64,000 nt of DNA from Pratylenchus scribneri (lineage: Eukaryota > Nematoda > Chromadorea > Rhabditida > Pratylenchidae): the NCBI GenBank assembly GCA_030063045.1, contig JAQSEB010000178.1:62001-126000 (forward strand), written 5' to 3'. Positions within the stretch are counted from its first letter, which is position 1; the number at the start of each line of letters is the position of its first letter. The position numbers and the translations under genes are program-made. Positions 23,034-35,376 of the stretch are shown here, piece after piece. The notes beneath the pieces are model-generated. The model was not told the origin of the DNA. It saw nothing but the letters and a program-made list of their open reading frames with translations, and made no database searches.

Positions 23034-23206
23034 TAGGGTTGTTCAAGTCAGTTTTTTACCGTATCTATTTTAAAACCAGGTTTCCGGATTTTTAAAAATG
23101 TCGGTTTTCGGTTTCTTCATTTTCAGTTTAAAAAGCAAAAATTCCTAATTTCGGTTTTAAATGACATCGATTTTTTACAAACCAAAACCGACTTTAGGCA
23201 ACCCGA
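23034..23206. mobile_element. Short hAT-like MITE, TAGGGTTG ends
   Basis: Starts TAGGGTTGTTCAAGTC and ends with GGCAACCCGA, and is internally palindromic around GGTTTTCGGTTT / AAACCGAAA words. The flanks GTATTTAT and GTATTAAA share their first five bases, a possible worn 8-bp TSD. Relatives at 25114-25283 and 58503-58676. Confidence 0.6.
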
Positions 23207-23730
23207 GTATTAAAGACATTTTGGCGCAATATTCCTTTTTGACATCCTTTTTTTTTTAATTTTAAATTTCCAAATAATGAAAATGAATTCGAATTATTTT
23301 TCCACGAATTTTAATAAAAAATGAAGTGCAAATTTTTTATTATTCTAGTTTCTTGGCATTATAGACCATATCATTTCCCATGTTTAAATATATGTATTTT
23401 GACCTATTTACGGTTACTATTTACATATGGAAATCTTTGGTCGAATTATTTTTGATAATTCAGAGTAATAGAGCAAAAAAAACCATTTTATTGTATAATT
23501 CAATTTATGCAAATATGGAGAATTTATTTTTGGTGTTCAACCGGTTTGAGTGTTTCGAGTGATTTATTGGGAGATACTAATTTTTGTAGAAATTGTTTGT
23601 ACATTTGATCATCAATTTTTCATTTTTATCAAGAATTGTCATTTTAATTTAAAATAAATTTTGTGAAAATTCGAATTATCCATTAAAGTATTTTTAATGA
23701 ATAATATATTCAATTTCATTCATCATTCAA

Positions 23731-23826
23731 TCAGCCATAATAAACTGCATTGCCAGAAGTTTTACATTGTCTGCCGGCACCGTATCACGAAAATATTTGA
23801 GATATTTTATTTTGCTCCACCACCTA
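23731..23826 (-). pseudogene. Decayed copy of the cysteine-rich gene's last exon
   Basis: On the minus strand it aligns with 22427-22554 from the acceptor side (GGTGGTGGAGC versus GGTGGTGAAGC) through CTCAAATATTT, TTTTCGTGATACGGTGCCGGCA and a GGCTGATTG end, but with a deletion of about 30 bp and several stops. No open frame remains. Confidence 0.6.
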
Positions 23827-25113
23827 TGCAAATTTGCCGAATAATTAGGTAGTATTTCCAATCATTATTTAGTTTGTTGATTTAAAATTTGATAAATAAA
23901 AAATTAAAATTGAATTTTGGATTATTGTGGAGCCAATACTCCGCAAAATTTAATTTAATTTAATTACTTTAATAAAATTTAATTCCGTCAAATTCGCACT
24001 TTTCCTAATCAAATCAGACAAACAAATTATTTAAAACTGATCAAATTTTTCACCAAAAAATCTATGTATTATCGCCTCCATTTTATTTTATTTTCAAATA
24101 ACCCAACCCAGACATTATAAACCCACAAATATTTATATTGAAAATAAAAAATATATTTTTAAAATTAATTTTATTAGAACATTTGAATAAAATTTAAAAT
24201 GACTCATCGAAAATAAACAAAAAAAAACTTAATCATTTTACAAATTTTTGCACTTTTCCATGGCAAATCCAAATTACAGTGAAATTGGAGCATCAAATGA
24301 TATCCAATTAACGTGAAAATTGGAAAATTTTTCCATTCAGCCTAGGCAAGGCAACAAAATTGTGGCACTTTTTCCAATTAAAAGTTAAAACTATAAACCT
24401 AAATTCCAGTGAAATAATTTTTCTCAAAACGCAACATGAATATTTCCGTTTTCGTCCGGATTTGTATTTTACAATAATTAAAGATGCAATTTTCAAGTAG
24501 AATGAAAATTGGTGATAATAAAAATATTTACAGGAAAAATAAATACTCAGAATTTAAATTATTCATTGCTACAAATTGTCCAAACAATTCAACCGTTACT
24601 GAATTTCGTTTAGTCTTTTAAAAAGCAATTAAATTGGATATAAAATTTTTTTGTAGTCAAATTTAATGCGAGGAAATAATTCTTTTTAGTTTTGCAATTT
24701 TCGATTGAAAGGAGAGCTCAAAGCGTAAAAATAAAAACCATTTTCGAATTTAAATGAGCTCATTAATGGTTTGAAATGTTTCATATTGCCTTTTCATAAT
24801 CTGCCGTATCTCGCTCTCAGCCATACTTTTTTTCCATGGGCAGTGGACAATTTGGGAAACGATATAACATTTAAAAACACAAAATGTCCTCTACAATTTG
24901 GCCTTTTAATTTTATAAAACCGAATTACAAAAAATAATTTATGTTTAAATATAATGAATGAATCTTTTTGAAAAATTTTTATATTAGAAGAATTTTTAAA
25001 ATTCTAATTGCAAGTTTTAGAAGAACTTAATGTCATCTCGTATTTATAATAATTAATTTTTAGAAAAGTATATAGTTTATGAATTATCTTATAATTCCAT
25101 TCATAATAATAAG

Positions 25114-25283
25114 TAGAGTAGGACAGAGTCGGTTTGTCAAAAGTGTCGATTTAAAACCTGGGTTTTTGGTTTTTTGCAAAAATATCGGTTTTCGGTTTTG
25201 ATTTCTCCTATTTTTCTGTTAATTTGAGCCTTCCAATTTCGGTTTGAAATTTCATCAATTTCTCAAACTGAAACCGCCCTCTA
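25114..25283. mobile_element. Short palindromic MITE with CGGTTTT core
   Basis: Starts TAGAGTAGGACAGAGTCGG and ends CCGCCCTCTA. Internal words ATCGGTTTTCGGTTTTG and CAAACTGAAACCG make it largely self-complementary. Same style as 23034-23206 and 58503-58676. Confidence 0.5.
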
Positions 25284-25738
25284 ATATTTAGTACACAAAT
25301 GCATTTCTTTCATTATTATGCAATTTCTAAAAAAAAGTATTAAAAAAAAAGTTTAAAAAATTTCAAGGAATTTTTATTTTTGCCTTTCGATATTTGTTCT
25401 AAAATATTATTATTTTCTTTAATTTTTGATGCATCTATTTAATTTATTTTCAATTAAGATCAGTAACAAATTTTCATTTCCGAATTCATTGTATTAATTA
25501 TACCGAAAATAAAAATAATTTGTTTGTTTTCACTTTTTAATGATTAAATTAAGATTGAATATGAATAACAAAGAAATAAAAAATTTATAAATTATATTAG
25601 AATAGAATAAGTAATCAAATAAAATATATGCCTTTTATTATTCTTTCATTCCACAATCCCTTTCCTGTCATTTTTAATAATAAAATTAATACATATACCA
25701 TCCCCTATTCAGAATTCGAAAAATAATTTCCGAACAAA

Positions 25739-27694
25739 ATGGACTACATTTTGGACCGACTGACTTCGGCGAAGAGAAGCAATTTGCCCGTGATAATTTC
25801 TCTTTTAACCGGCTTTCCCTCATTTGCCCTCTACGCACTGGAGGCAGTGGTGATTGCAAGGAATTGGCGCAAATTCGAGTCGCCATTTTGGCGTCTCTTC
25901 TTCATCCGTGCCTGTATCCACATCATCGACTTCCTCAATTCCATCATTTTCAATCGTATCGGCCAAATCCCATTAGTAGACTATTCTACCTATGCGAAAA
26001 TTCCACCCGTTGTACTTGGCATCGGCTCTTTCTTATGGCTTTATGTTTATGAATCTCAGAATTTTATTTCAATATTTCTTGTGCTCACCCGGCTCACTTC
26101 AATCCGCTTTCCGATGAAACATCGAAAAGTAAGTGTTGGAAAAATATCAGTTAGCAATTGTGTAAAATTAGAAGAATAATCAATTTTATTAGAAAATATT
26201 TGGATATACGAATTTTACAATTTACTAAAAAGAATTTCTCATTAAACCACATACAATCAAAATGTATGTGATAATATTTAATCAGAAAACAATCAATAAT
26301 ATATCCACAATAATATATATAAATAAATCTGGTAATAGCATTAAATTCAAATTGATCATTTTTTGAAAAGCTAATTTCAATCTCGGATTATTTTTAATAT
26401 CATTATAATTATTAATTTTTTGCATTTCTTTTTACAGATTTGGCGTTGGCTTATGCCCATCTGTCTTTTCATCACATTCATTGTTCCACTATTTGACACT
26501 TGGGAAGAATTGATCCGAAAAAATCGAATCGAATATGACGATGGCAATGTCCGTTTCGATAACACAACCTATCAAATTTATTATGATTCTGAATATTACG
26601 AAAACAACTATAAAGTGTTGGGCTACGAAAGTGCATATAAACTGTTGAATGCACTATACACTTCGTCCGATTTTGCGTTCACGCGTTCCACTCTCATTTT
26701 GCTTGTTGTGTCCACTTCCCTGAACATCATCACAATTTACCTCTATTCAAGAAAACAAGGCAATACAACAATGAGTGAGGAGGAGCGGAATGTTGAGAAA
26801 CGGTTACTAATATTCACAGTACTCAATTTTCTGTGCCAAATGTTGTTGGTATTGTGGTGGGTAAGTGAAAATCCAACCAGAATTATTTATATTTGCATGT
26901 GCACGAGAAAATCATTGCGGAGACATTTAAAAAATTTTTGATTCTTTTAATTTAATAGTCTTTTTACAATTTCCAATCATCAAATTGAATATCTCAATAT
27001 CAAAATTTACTTAGACAAAAGTATTATATAATATATTATTGCAAAATGGAATAGAAAATATATCGAAAAAAGAATATTTAGAATAAAATCAAATCTATTC
27101 ACAGATAATCACTACGGTATGCTATGGCAAACTTTATATATGCCATCTGTTGAGCAATCAATACTATTGGATTAAGGTTGGTGCTTTATGCTAATTTTAA
27201 ATAGAATTTAGATAAAATTTTTCCCATTTTTATAAAGAAAAAGCATTATAAAAAAATAAACAATTAAGAATTGGGAAATGATATTATAATTATAATATAT
27301 TCTATATTTCATAGTAAATTCGATTAATATAATTTTGTTTGATATTCTGTTTTGATTTTTTATTTTATTTTTCTAGTTAGAAATTTTTACTTTTATTCAA
27401 AAATTGATTTTAAACTCATCAGTCTACACTGAAAAGCGGCGAATTTAAATTTGAAGTTAAAAAGCTAATAAAAAATTCTAATGGTATACTAAAATTCTTT
27501 ATACTTTCGACATATATTAATTAAAATTATATAAGGACATTGATTCAGTACATTCACCAGCTTGGCTGATTCTTTGGTCAAGTAAAATGTTGCGAGAATT
27601 GGTCTACAAACAAATTGGCATTGGTAAATATTGGAAAAAGGAGAACGAAAGACAAATCACAACGCAGACTTTGCCCAAAAATGCTTGGAAATAG
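25739..27694 (+). CDS. Srg-class serpentine chemoreceptor, copy 1
   Basis: Four exons, 25739-26128, 26438-26860, 27105-27176 and 27536-27694, all at phase 0; 1044 nt, 347 residues. Seven hydrophobic segments are visible. Srg hallmarks are the TM2-TM3 region KFESPFWRLFFIRACIHII, the TM4 approach RFPMKHRKIWRWLMPIC, the TM5 end LLVVSTSLNIITIYLYSR, EEERNVEKRLLIFTVLNF before TM6, and the TM7 end SPAWLILWSSKMLREL. Srg proteins are nematode-specific G-protein-coupled receptors, largely expressed in chemosensory neurons. A charged extracellular loop 2 rich in Tyr/Asp/Glu separates TM4 and TM5. Start is the only upstream in-frame ATG. Its paralogue 6 kb downstream has the same exon borders. Confidence 0.93.
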
Positions 27695-28911
27695 AAAAGA
27701 TGACAGAGATGGCAATAATGAAAGTAGAATAAATACCAAATGTTTTGTAAATATTGATAATTGATACAATCATTTTTATTTTTCAATTTAAATTTCTGGT
27801 TATTAAATAAAAATTTTCTTTAAATTAAATAAAAAATTCATGAAATGAATACAATAATTTCTTTATAGTGTGCATCAGAATTTAATAAATAAAATCTTCT
27901 TTGTAAATGCTGTTATCGTCATATAAACTATAATCACCGATACCATTCATTGCATTCATCTTTGATCATATTTGTCATTCATAAGCTGATATACTAATCA
28001 ATCTACAAATAACAATAATAATTAAATAATTCCGATGGAAAGAAAAAGTTTCTTTATGGAATTTGATGAAAAAATGGGAATACCAATTCCCTCTTTAATA
28101 TTGCCCAAAAAACAGCCACTAAAAATTCATGCGCGTCATCCTCTCATGTCTTTCATTTTACGATTGTTTGGATAATTTTTGCTTTTTTATAAAATAATTA
28201 ATCCAATTCCCACATATTTTTATATTATGAATGATCCATTGAATTAATAAATAGGACGATAAAAAAATTTTATTTTGGTAATACGATTTAAGAAATTTTT
28301 AATCTTGAATCTTTTCTGCGACGATTAATGCTTTTAGGATATTTATTTTGATACACTAGTCTTTATAGAATAGAATTCTTTTAATTTAGGCTTCCAAATA
28401 ATTAAAATGAATTTGAATTTTTTCCCATGAATTTTAATAAGAAATGAAGTGCAAATTTTTATTGGCATATTTTCTTGGTAAATGGGCTAAACAATTTCCC
28501 ACATTTAACAAATTATGTATAATTGACCTATGAGTATGTACGTGTGATTTTGCCTGTAGAATTCTTTGTATTTTAATTATTCAATGCAATTCAGCATAAA
28601 ACCTATTTTCATGGTATTGTATAATACAATATTAAATTTATGCAAATATGTAATCTTTATATTATTAAATATAATGGAATTTATTTTAGATCTTCTGTCG
28701 TTTTAAATGTTTTCGAGGATTTATTGAGAAATAATATTTTTTATAAATTTTTTTTGCATTTGATCATCATTTTTTAATAATTTAAAATTTTATTTTTCAT
28801 TTTTTCGATTAATTACCAAAAATATATCCATTAAAGTATTTTTAATTAATTAGCAATTATTTTTAAATCTCATTCGATCAATATGTACAATATAAACATA
28901 TGACATGCTAT
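27695..28911. other. Spacer at the junction of the tandem duplication
   Basis: 28060-28260 corresponds to 22790-22950 (the 5' side of the cysteine-rich gene), and 28390-28870 to 23260-23720, so a second unit of the duplication starts here. The cysteine-rich exons themselves are not present in this copy. Confidence 0.55.
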
Positions 28912-29645
28912 TTTTTTTCCTCCAAAAAAAACTTTTTTTCCGCCAAAAAAATCTTTTTTACCGCCAAGACTTTTTTCCTCCAAAAATCACTTTTTTACCG
29001 CCAATACCTCTTTTTCCTCCAAAAATAACTTTTTTACCGCCAATGACCCACAAAAATGAAATTTTTGATTTTTTTTTCTAAAAATCATAAAGTAAATGGA
29101 ATGAAGTTCTCTCAGCCAAATAAGAAATAATCTTAGCTTTAAAAAATCTTTATTCTAGCCCTGATCCTAATCTTACGATATCCTTATTCTATTCTTAGCC
29201 CCTAGAACCCTTGCTCCGACCCTTAGCCCCTAACTCTTAGGACCCATGCTCCCAACCTAACCTACCCTAACCATAGCCCTTAGCCCCTAGGACCCATGCT
29301 CCGACCCTAACCTACCCTAACCCTAGCCCATAGTCCCTAGATCCGATGCTTCAACCCGTGTCTGAGTCCTAAATATAGGCCCTAAAACATATTTTGAATA
29401 AAAAATTTTAAATTTTTTTTTGCGCAATGGACGTTTGAAAAGAGTTGGATTAAATTTAATTTTATGATTTTTATAGAAAAAAATTCAAAAATTTCATTTT
29501 TGGGTCATTGGCGGTAAAAAAGTTATTTTTGGAGGTAAAAGAGGTATTGGCGGTAAAAAAGTGTTTTTTGGAGGAAAAAAAGTCTTGGCGGTAAAAAAGA
29601 TTTTTTTGGCGGAAAAAAAGTTTTTTTTGGAGGAAAAAAAGGTTA
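28912..29645. mobile_element. TIR element with CCGCCAA/TTGGCGG repeats
   Basis: Arms of about 150 bp are inverted: the left has alternating CCTCCAAAAA and TTTTTTACCGCCAA words, the right TTGGCGGTAAAAAAG and GGAGGAAAAAAAG. The middle (29150-29350) has CCTAACCTACCCTAACC-like arrays. CATATG lies just outside both ends (28901 and 29654). TSD not certain. Confidence 0.75.
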
Positions 29646-29684
29646 TCACTAAACATATGTCGGCGGTAAGATGTTGAAAATAAC

Positions 29685-30103
29685 CAGTGTTTTTCTGTCC
29701 CTGCGAAGCCTGTCCTGTCCCACCCTGTCTCTGTCCCTGTCTCTGTCTCTGTCCTGTCCTGTCCTGGCTTTGAAAGACAGAGACAGAGACAGGACAGAGT
29801 AATTTACGAGAAAGACAGGACAGGACATCTCTCCTGTCCCGGCATTGAAAGACAGGGACAGGACAGAGACAGGACATATTTCAGGACAGATCCTGTTAGG
29901 GACAGATTTTGGGACAGATTTTTGGTCTGTCTCTGTCTCTGTCCCTGTCCTGTCTCTGTCCCTGTCCCGCCACCAGGGACAGAGACAGGGACAGGAGAGA
30001 TGCATTTTTGGGAGAGACAGATTTGAAATCTGTCCCTGTCCCACCACCAGGGACAGAGACAGGGACAGGAGAGACAGATAAAACCAGGGACAGAAAAACA
30101 CTG
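29685..30103. mobile_element. hAT-like element, CAGTG ends, built from CTGTCC repeats
   Basis: TIR CAGTGTTTTTCTGTCCCTG and its reverse complement, flanked by an exact 8-bp TSD AAAATAAC at 29677-29684 and 30104-30111. CAGTG ends plus 8-bp TSD are typical of hAT elements. The interior is almost wholly GACAGG/CTGTCC hexamer repeats that switch orientation several times, so the strand can fold into multiple hairpins. Open frames on both strands are produced by the repeats. Confidence 0.9.
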
Positions 30104-30111
30104 AAAATAAC

Positions 30112-31704
30112 AAATATTTTTATACATTTGAATAAATAATATTTTAAAATGTCTAGTAGATACTAGAAAAATAAAATCATTTTAATTAATATCAAATTTT
30201 TGCACTTTTTCATGAAAATCCAAATTTAATGAAATGTACAGTGAAATTGTATGATACAGGACAGGGAAATATTCTAATTATTTGTAATTTGTGAAAAATT
30301 TTCCCATCAGTCTAGGCAAGGCAACAAATTGTTGCACTTTTCATTTTAAACTATAAATGAATTTCATTAAATTTATTTTCTCAAAACGCTAATTAATTTC
30401 CGAATTTTTACGAATTTGTATTTTACAATAATAAAAAGCAATTTTCAAGGGGATTTCAAATTGGAGTGTTGTGAATTATAAACAGAAATATTATTTCTTA
30501 GAATTTGAGGAATTATATCCTTGCTACAAATTGTAGACATTTTCAAAGTTCATCCGTAATTCAAATTGGTTCTAGTCTATAAAAAGTAATAAAATTGCAT
30601 GTAATTTTTTTTCTGCTGTTCAATTTGAATCTTGGAAACTAATTTCTTTCCAAAATTTGCTATTGCCAAATATAATACCAACAAAGCCCAAAATTGAAAT
30701 TCATTTTTCGAACTGATCTAAGTATATTTGGTATGAATTATTTCATATCGCCATTTTAATACTTGGGATAGGACCTTCTTTTGTCCAAATTTCTTTGAAG
30801 AATATAAAATAACAGAGGCCAAAGGTTTCCATCTGCAATTTTAATCTTTTTTAAATTTTATTAAATTTATCTTTAATGAAGGAAATATCTCTTAGAAAAT
30901 AAATAAACCTGCATTTTTGCAGAGAATTAGTCCACTTCATAAGATTTTTAATTTTTTAAACTAAAATGGCCATATTTGGAGGACATTTTCAAAAGGTTCA
31001 AATGGTATATCACCTTTCCGAATTAGTTTCTATTGCTATAAATAAGCTTATTACAAAATTAAAACTTTTTCACCAAAATTTTAAAGATATAGGATCTCCA
31101 CTTTCAATTAATTGTACAGTAAACACCTTCATAGTCGACACATGATTTCACTACAATTGGATACATAAACCAAATTTGAAACATTAATTAAATCTTTTTC
31201 GAAAAATTTTACTACCTTCTTCTTCGTTGATAAATTCAAGAATTGACATTGAATTCAGATATGAAAATAGAAATCTTAACTTTCAAAAAAGCATAAGTAA
31301 AAGATTAAAATTCTTTTTAAATAAATTTTTATTTGATATTTATACATTTATTTTTTTATAATTCATTTACTTTATTTTCACTTAAAATAAGTACCAACAA
31401 TCCATTTCCGGATATTCATCAATATTAAATTAGGCCTAAAATTTTTTGTTTTCCCCTAATTAAATTAAAAAATAAATATGAATAACAAAGAGAGGCCTAA
31501 TTTTTGCTTACGTCCATTGTCAAATTAAATTATATTACTAATCAAATACAATGCCATTTTTTATTATTTCCTTCGCCAATCTCTTTCCTGTTTTTAACAT
31601 TAAAAATAATTTATTTATATAGGTATATAATTTATTCTAATATCAATCATTCATCTTGTTCGATTCGGAATTCTAACTAATTCTAAAAATAATATCCCAA
31701 CAAA
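30112..31704. other. Upstream region of Srg copy 2
   Basis: No gene seen. 30270-30660 and 31380-31700 align loosely with the upstream region of copy 1. Confidence 0.5.
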
Positions 31705-34700
31705 ATGGATTATATTTTGGCTCGACTAACTTCAGAGAAGAGAAGCAATTTGCCTGCAATCATTTCCATCTTAACCGGTTTTCCTTCCTTTGCCCTTTAC
31801 ACGCTGGAGGCTATTGTGATCGCAAGGAATTGGCGCAAATTCGATTCGCCATTTTGGCGTCTCTTTTTCCTTCGTGCTTGCATTCATATCATCGACTTCA
31901 TCGATTCCGTCATTTTCCATCGTCAGGGAAAAATCCCAATATTAGACCATTCCTTGGCCGAACAAATTCCGTCCGCTTTGCTTGGCATCGGATATTTCCT
32001 TTGGCTGTACTGTTATGAGTCACAAAATTTTATTTCTATATACATTGTGCTTACGCGGCTTACATCCATCCTCTTTCCGATGAAACATCGAAAAGTAAGT
32101 AATCTCACCAAATCCTGAAATGCAATTTGGTCAAACGTTTAGAAAAAAAACAGATTTAAAATACAATTTTCGAATTTTAAAGATAGATTTAATATCAAGC
32201 TTTCATAATTGAAAATGAACAAATTTTTTTAATGGAATCGTGCCTTTCACATTGATCTATTTTTAACATTTTTAGTAGTTTATTTTGAATATTACATCAA
32301 ATAGAACCCTTTATAAATTAAATTAATAATATTTTTAATAGAAGTGAGCAGATTCCAATAATAATTGAAGAAAATTTAGAGGGGAATTTGACGGTTTCAA
32401 AATATCTAGATAAATTTGAGTAAATTTCTTTTCTTTTACAGATTTGGCGTTGGCTTATGCCACTCTGCATTTTCAACACATTTATTGTTCCATTATTTGA
32501 TACTTGGGAAAATTTAGGCCGAAAATACAACTATCAATACGACGATAGCAATGTTTTTTTTGATAACATCACCTATGGGGTTTATTATGACGAAGAATAT
32601 TACAAAAAAGAATATAAAGTGTTGGGCTATGAAAGCGATTATAAAGTGTTGAATGCATATTACACTGCAGACAATTATGTTTTCATGCGTTCAAGTGTCA
32701 TTTTACTTGTTGTGTCCACCTCGTTGAACATCATCACAATTTTCCTCTATTCAAGAAAACATTTGAAAAATGGAGGAGGCAATTCAATGACAGAAGAGGA
32801 AAAAAGTGTGGAGAAGCGGCTGCTCATCTTCACGGTACTCAACTTCCTATGCCAAATGTTGGTGGTATCGTGGTGGGTAAGTGAAAATTTGACCATTAAT
32901 CAAAACTCAAAATTGAAAGCATGCGTGAAAAATTGTTCCAAAATAAAGTGATGATCAATTTTTTGTGATTTCTACTGATATTAATTTTACCCCTCGGTCA
33001 CAATAGGGCGGAAGGACGCCGCGGAGAACGGAAAACGTTTTGGCATTCCGCCGAGTTTGGTCACATTCAGCGGAATTTTTCATTCCGTCGCCGACAAAAA
33101 TTTTCCGTCCATTTTGTGGTCACATGACCAGTGTTCTCCTAAATCATTGTGACCACAAAATTGGACGGAATTTTTTGTCGGCGACGGAATGCAGAATTCC
33201 GCTGAATGTGACCACTCAGATTTTCAGGAAAAAGCCGAACGGAAATCGAATGCAATTCCGTCGTCCCAAAACGCCGAAGTGGTCACAATAAAATTTGAGA
33301 GTTTTTCCGCTCTTTCAATTAAAAATTAAATTTATTTTTGAAAATTATTTTAAAATTTCAAAAATTTAATAAAAATCTAAAATCAGGTATACCTTAATCA
33401 GAAAAATTTCCTCTTTTTAATGATATAAAAATCAAATGAAAATATAAAAAATTTATATGATTTATATTTTGCATCTTCATAAATAATGTTTTTCCTCATC
33501 CAAATAAATAAATTCTTATATCATTGAATAGAGCAGAGTTTTTTACATAGGATGGAATTGATTTGGAAAGCTTATAAAATTTGTTAATATTTTTTATTTA
33601 TTTTTAAAAATGTCTAGTCGAGGGTTTTTGGGCAAAATACAAGGAATTCCGCTCGGCGGAGGACGGAAAAATTCAAATTATTTGAATTGCCGGCGTTTTC
33701 GGTTCGACGGAAAAAAAGGCCAAAATCGCTCTACTGTGACCAGCATCCGCGGAAAACCCGATCGGCGGAAAAACGTCGGGCGTTTTTCCGCTGTCTCATT
33801 CCGCTAGAATGGTCACAATAAAAAAACGCTCGGCGGAGAGCTTTTTTCCGTTCGACCGAAAACGTTCGGCGTTTCTGCTGGGGTGGTCAATAGAGAAAAC
33901 GCGGCGGAATGCGTTTTTCCGTTCGACGGAGAAAAGTTCGGCGTTTTCCGCTATTAATGTGACATAGGTATTCCGTCGCGGTGAGCGGAAAACGCCCTAT
34001 TGTGACCGAGGGGTTAATTGGCCTAAAATCGAATTTTTTAGTTAGTTTCTTTTACTTAATCCAGAATTCGAAAAATTGTAATCATCAATTTTAGCTTTTA
34101 TTTACTAATGATTTGATGAACCCAGTTAGCACACTGATGAACATTAATCATTTTCAATTGATACATTTTTAAATTTATTAATCTTTTTTAGAATTTCGAT
34201 TACAAATTGGGTATTAGAAATTTAAATTTGGCTAAACAAAAGGGTTATATTAATAAATTTATAATAAACTCTGAAATCGAAAAAAAATGAATTCATTTCA
34301 CAGATAATTACAACGGCATGCTATGGCGAACATTATTGGTGCAATATATTGACAAACAACCAACATTGGATTAAAGTTTGTGTCTTAATTATATACTTAA
34401 TTTTTTATCTAATTTTATAAATTTTTACCAATTTATAAGCAATAACATAGAAATATACAATCAGAAAAGATAACAAATATAAATTATATTTTATATTAAA
34501 TACGCTATTTTTATATTTCTGATCGTATTCTGTTAGCTGTTATAATATATTTTATAAATTAAAATTAATCGATGGGTTCGATGAATTTATAAAGGGAAAT
34601 ATTTATTTTGCAGAAAAGAGTATTGATTTTGCAGAAATGGATATTATGTCGCAAACCGTTTTTGGTTTATAACTTGATCGTAACTAGGGGTTTAGGGTTA

Positions 34701-35099
34701 GGGTTAGGGTTCAGGGCAAGCATGGGATTAGGGGCTATGGGTTAAGGGTTAGGGTTAGGGTTAGGGGTTTGATATGGCAAGTTATATGGCCTAAAAGAAA
34801 TGAGACATAATATCCATTTCTGCAAATTCAATACTCTTTTCTGCAAAATAAATAGTATCCAATTTATAAATACAATTAACTATTATAGTAAAAATTACTA
34901 CTGTTATTATTAATTTTCCTTAATTATATTTAAGGACATCGATGCTATACATTCGCCAGCTTGGCTAATTCTTTGGTCAAGTAAAATGTTACGCGAAGTG
35001 GTCTACAAACAAATTGGAATTGGCAAAGAGAAAAATGATCGACAACAAACAACAAAACATCAAATCACAATTACATTACCCAAAACTGCTTGGAAATAG
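31705..35099 (+). CDS. Srg-class serpentine chemoreceptor, copy 2
   Basis: Four phase-0 exons at 31705-32094, 32442-32876, 34304-34375 and 34935-35099; 1062 nt, 353 residues. Exon 1 and exon 3 have the same lengths as in copy 1 (390 and 72 nt). The protein matches copy 1 along its whole length; differences concentrate in extracellular loop 2, the intracellular loop before TM6 (an insertion around HLKNGGG) and the C-terminal tail. The frame is intact, so it appears functional. Intron 2 (1427 nt versus 244 nt in copy 1) contains a 1-kb Harbinger-like element and intron 3 a Mutator-like MITE, both absent from copy 1. Confidence 0.93.
32990..34013. mobile_element. Harbinger-like TIR element, 1024 bp, TTA TSD
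   Basis: Ends CCCCTCGGTCACAATAGGGC and its exact reverse complement, flanked by TTA at 32987-32989 and 34014-34016. The inside has nested inverted repeats (for example about 33070-33120 against 33145-33195, TCCGTCGCCGACAAAAA), and words such as GTGGTCACAATA that copy the terminus. GC content is clearly above the surroundings. No transposase frame. It lies in intron 2 of Srg copy 2. Confidence 0.9.
34594..34860. mobile_element. Mutator-like MITE, 10-bp TSD, TTAGGG-like core
   Basis: Arms match from TATTTATTTTGCAGAAAAGA inward for about 55 bp; flanked by the exact 10-bp repeat AATTTATAAA at 34584-34593 and 34861-34870, the size typical of Mutator-like elements. The centre has GGGTTTAGGGTTAGGGTTAG and GGGTTAGGGTTAGGGTTAGG. 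It lies in intron 3 of Srg copy 2. Confidence 0.85.
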
Positions 35100-35376
35100 A
35101 AGGATGGTAATCTGAGTAGGAATAACAAATTTTTTAAAGTTTTTCATTTAATTTTCTGATTATTAAAATAAAATTATCTAATTTTATCTTCATTCTTATA
35201 AAATCATTGCTGTTATTTTTGCAATTGTATATTTGTAAAAATTTTCAAATAAAGCATTTTTTAAATTCAATTTATTCAAATAATTATTCATGAACAGATG
35301 TCCCCTCTTCAACGTAAATTATAAGTAAATTATTTATTTCTTATTTTTCATCTCAATTCAATATATCACATTGACA
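35100..35376. other. Short intergenic region, tail to tail
   Basis: Separates the convergent 3' ends of Srg copy 2 and gene K. Nothing recognised. Confidence 0.5.

Larger units (their letters stand above)
23207..25738. other. AT-rich spacer in the first duplication unit
   Basis: Apart from the exon relic at 23731 and the short element at 25114 no gene is seen. Blocks at 23260-23420 and 24300-24500 have diverged counterparts at 28390-28550 and 30270-30440; CCTAGGCAAGGCAACAAA at 24341 matches TCTAGGCAAGGCAACAAA at 30310. Confidence 0.5.

Noticed and set aside
27578..27786. Minus-strand hydrophobic frames
   Set aside because: Antisense to the last exon of Srg copy 1.
29494..30139. Overlapping open frames on both strands rich in DRDRDR, SLSLS and CPVSV repeats
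   Set aside because: They come from the CTGTCC/GACAGG hexamer array inside a TIR element; all frames stay open because the repeat lacks stops.
34680..34775. Interstitial telomere
   Set aside because: The array is TTAGGG-like rather than TTAGGC, is imperfect, and lies symmetrically in the middle of a TIR element with an exact TSD.
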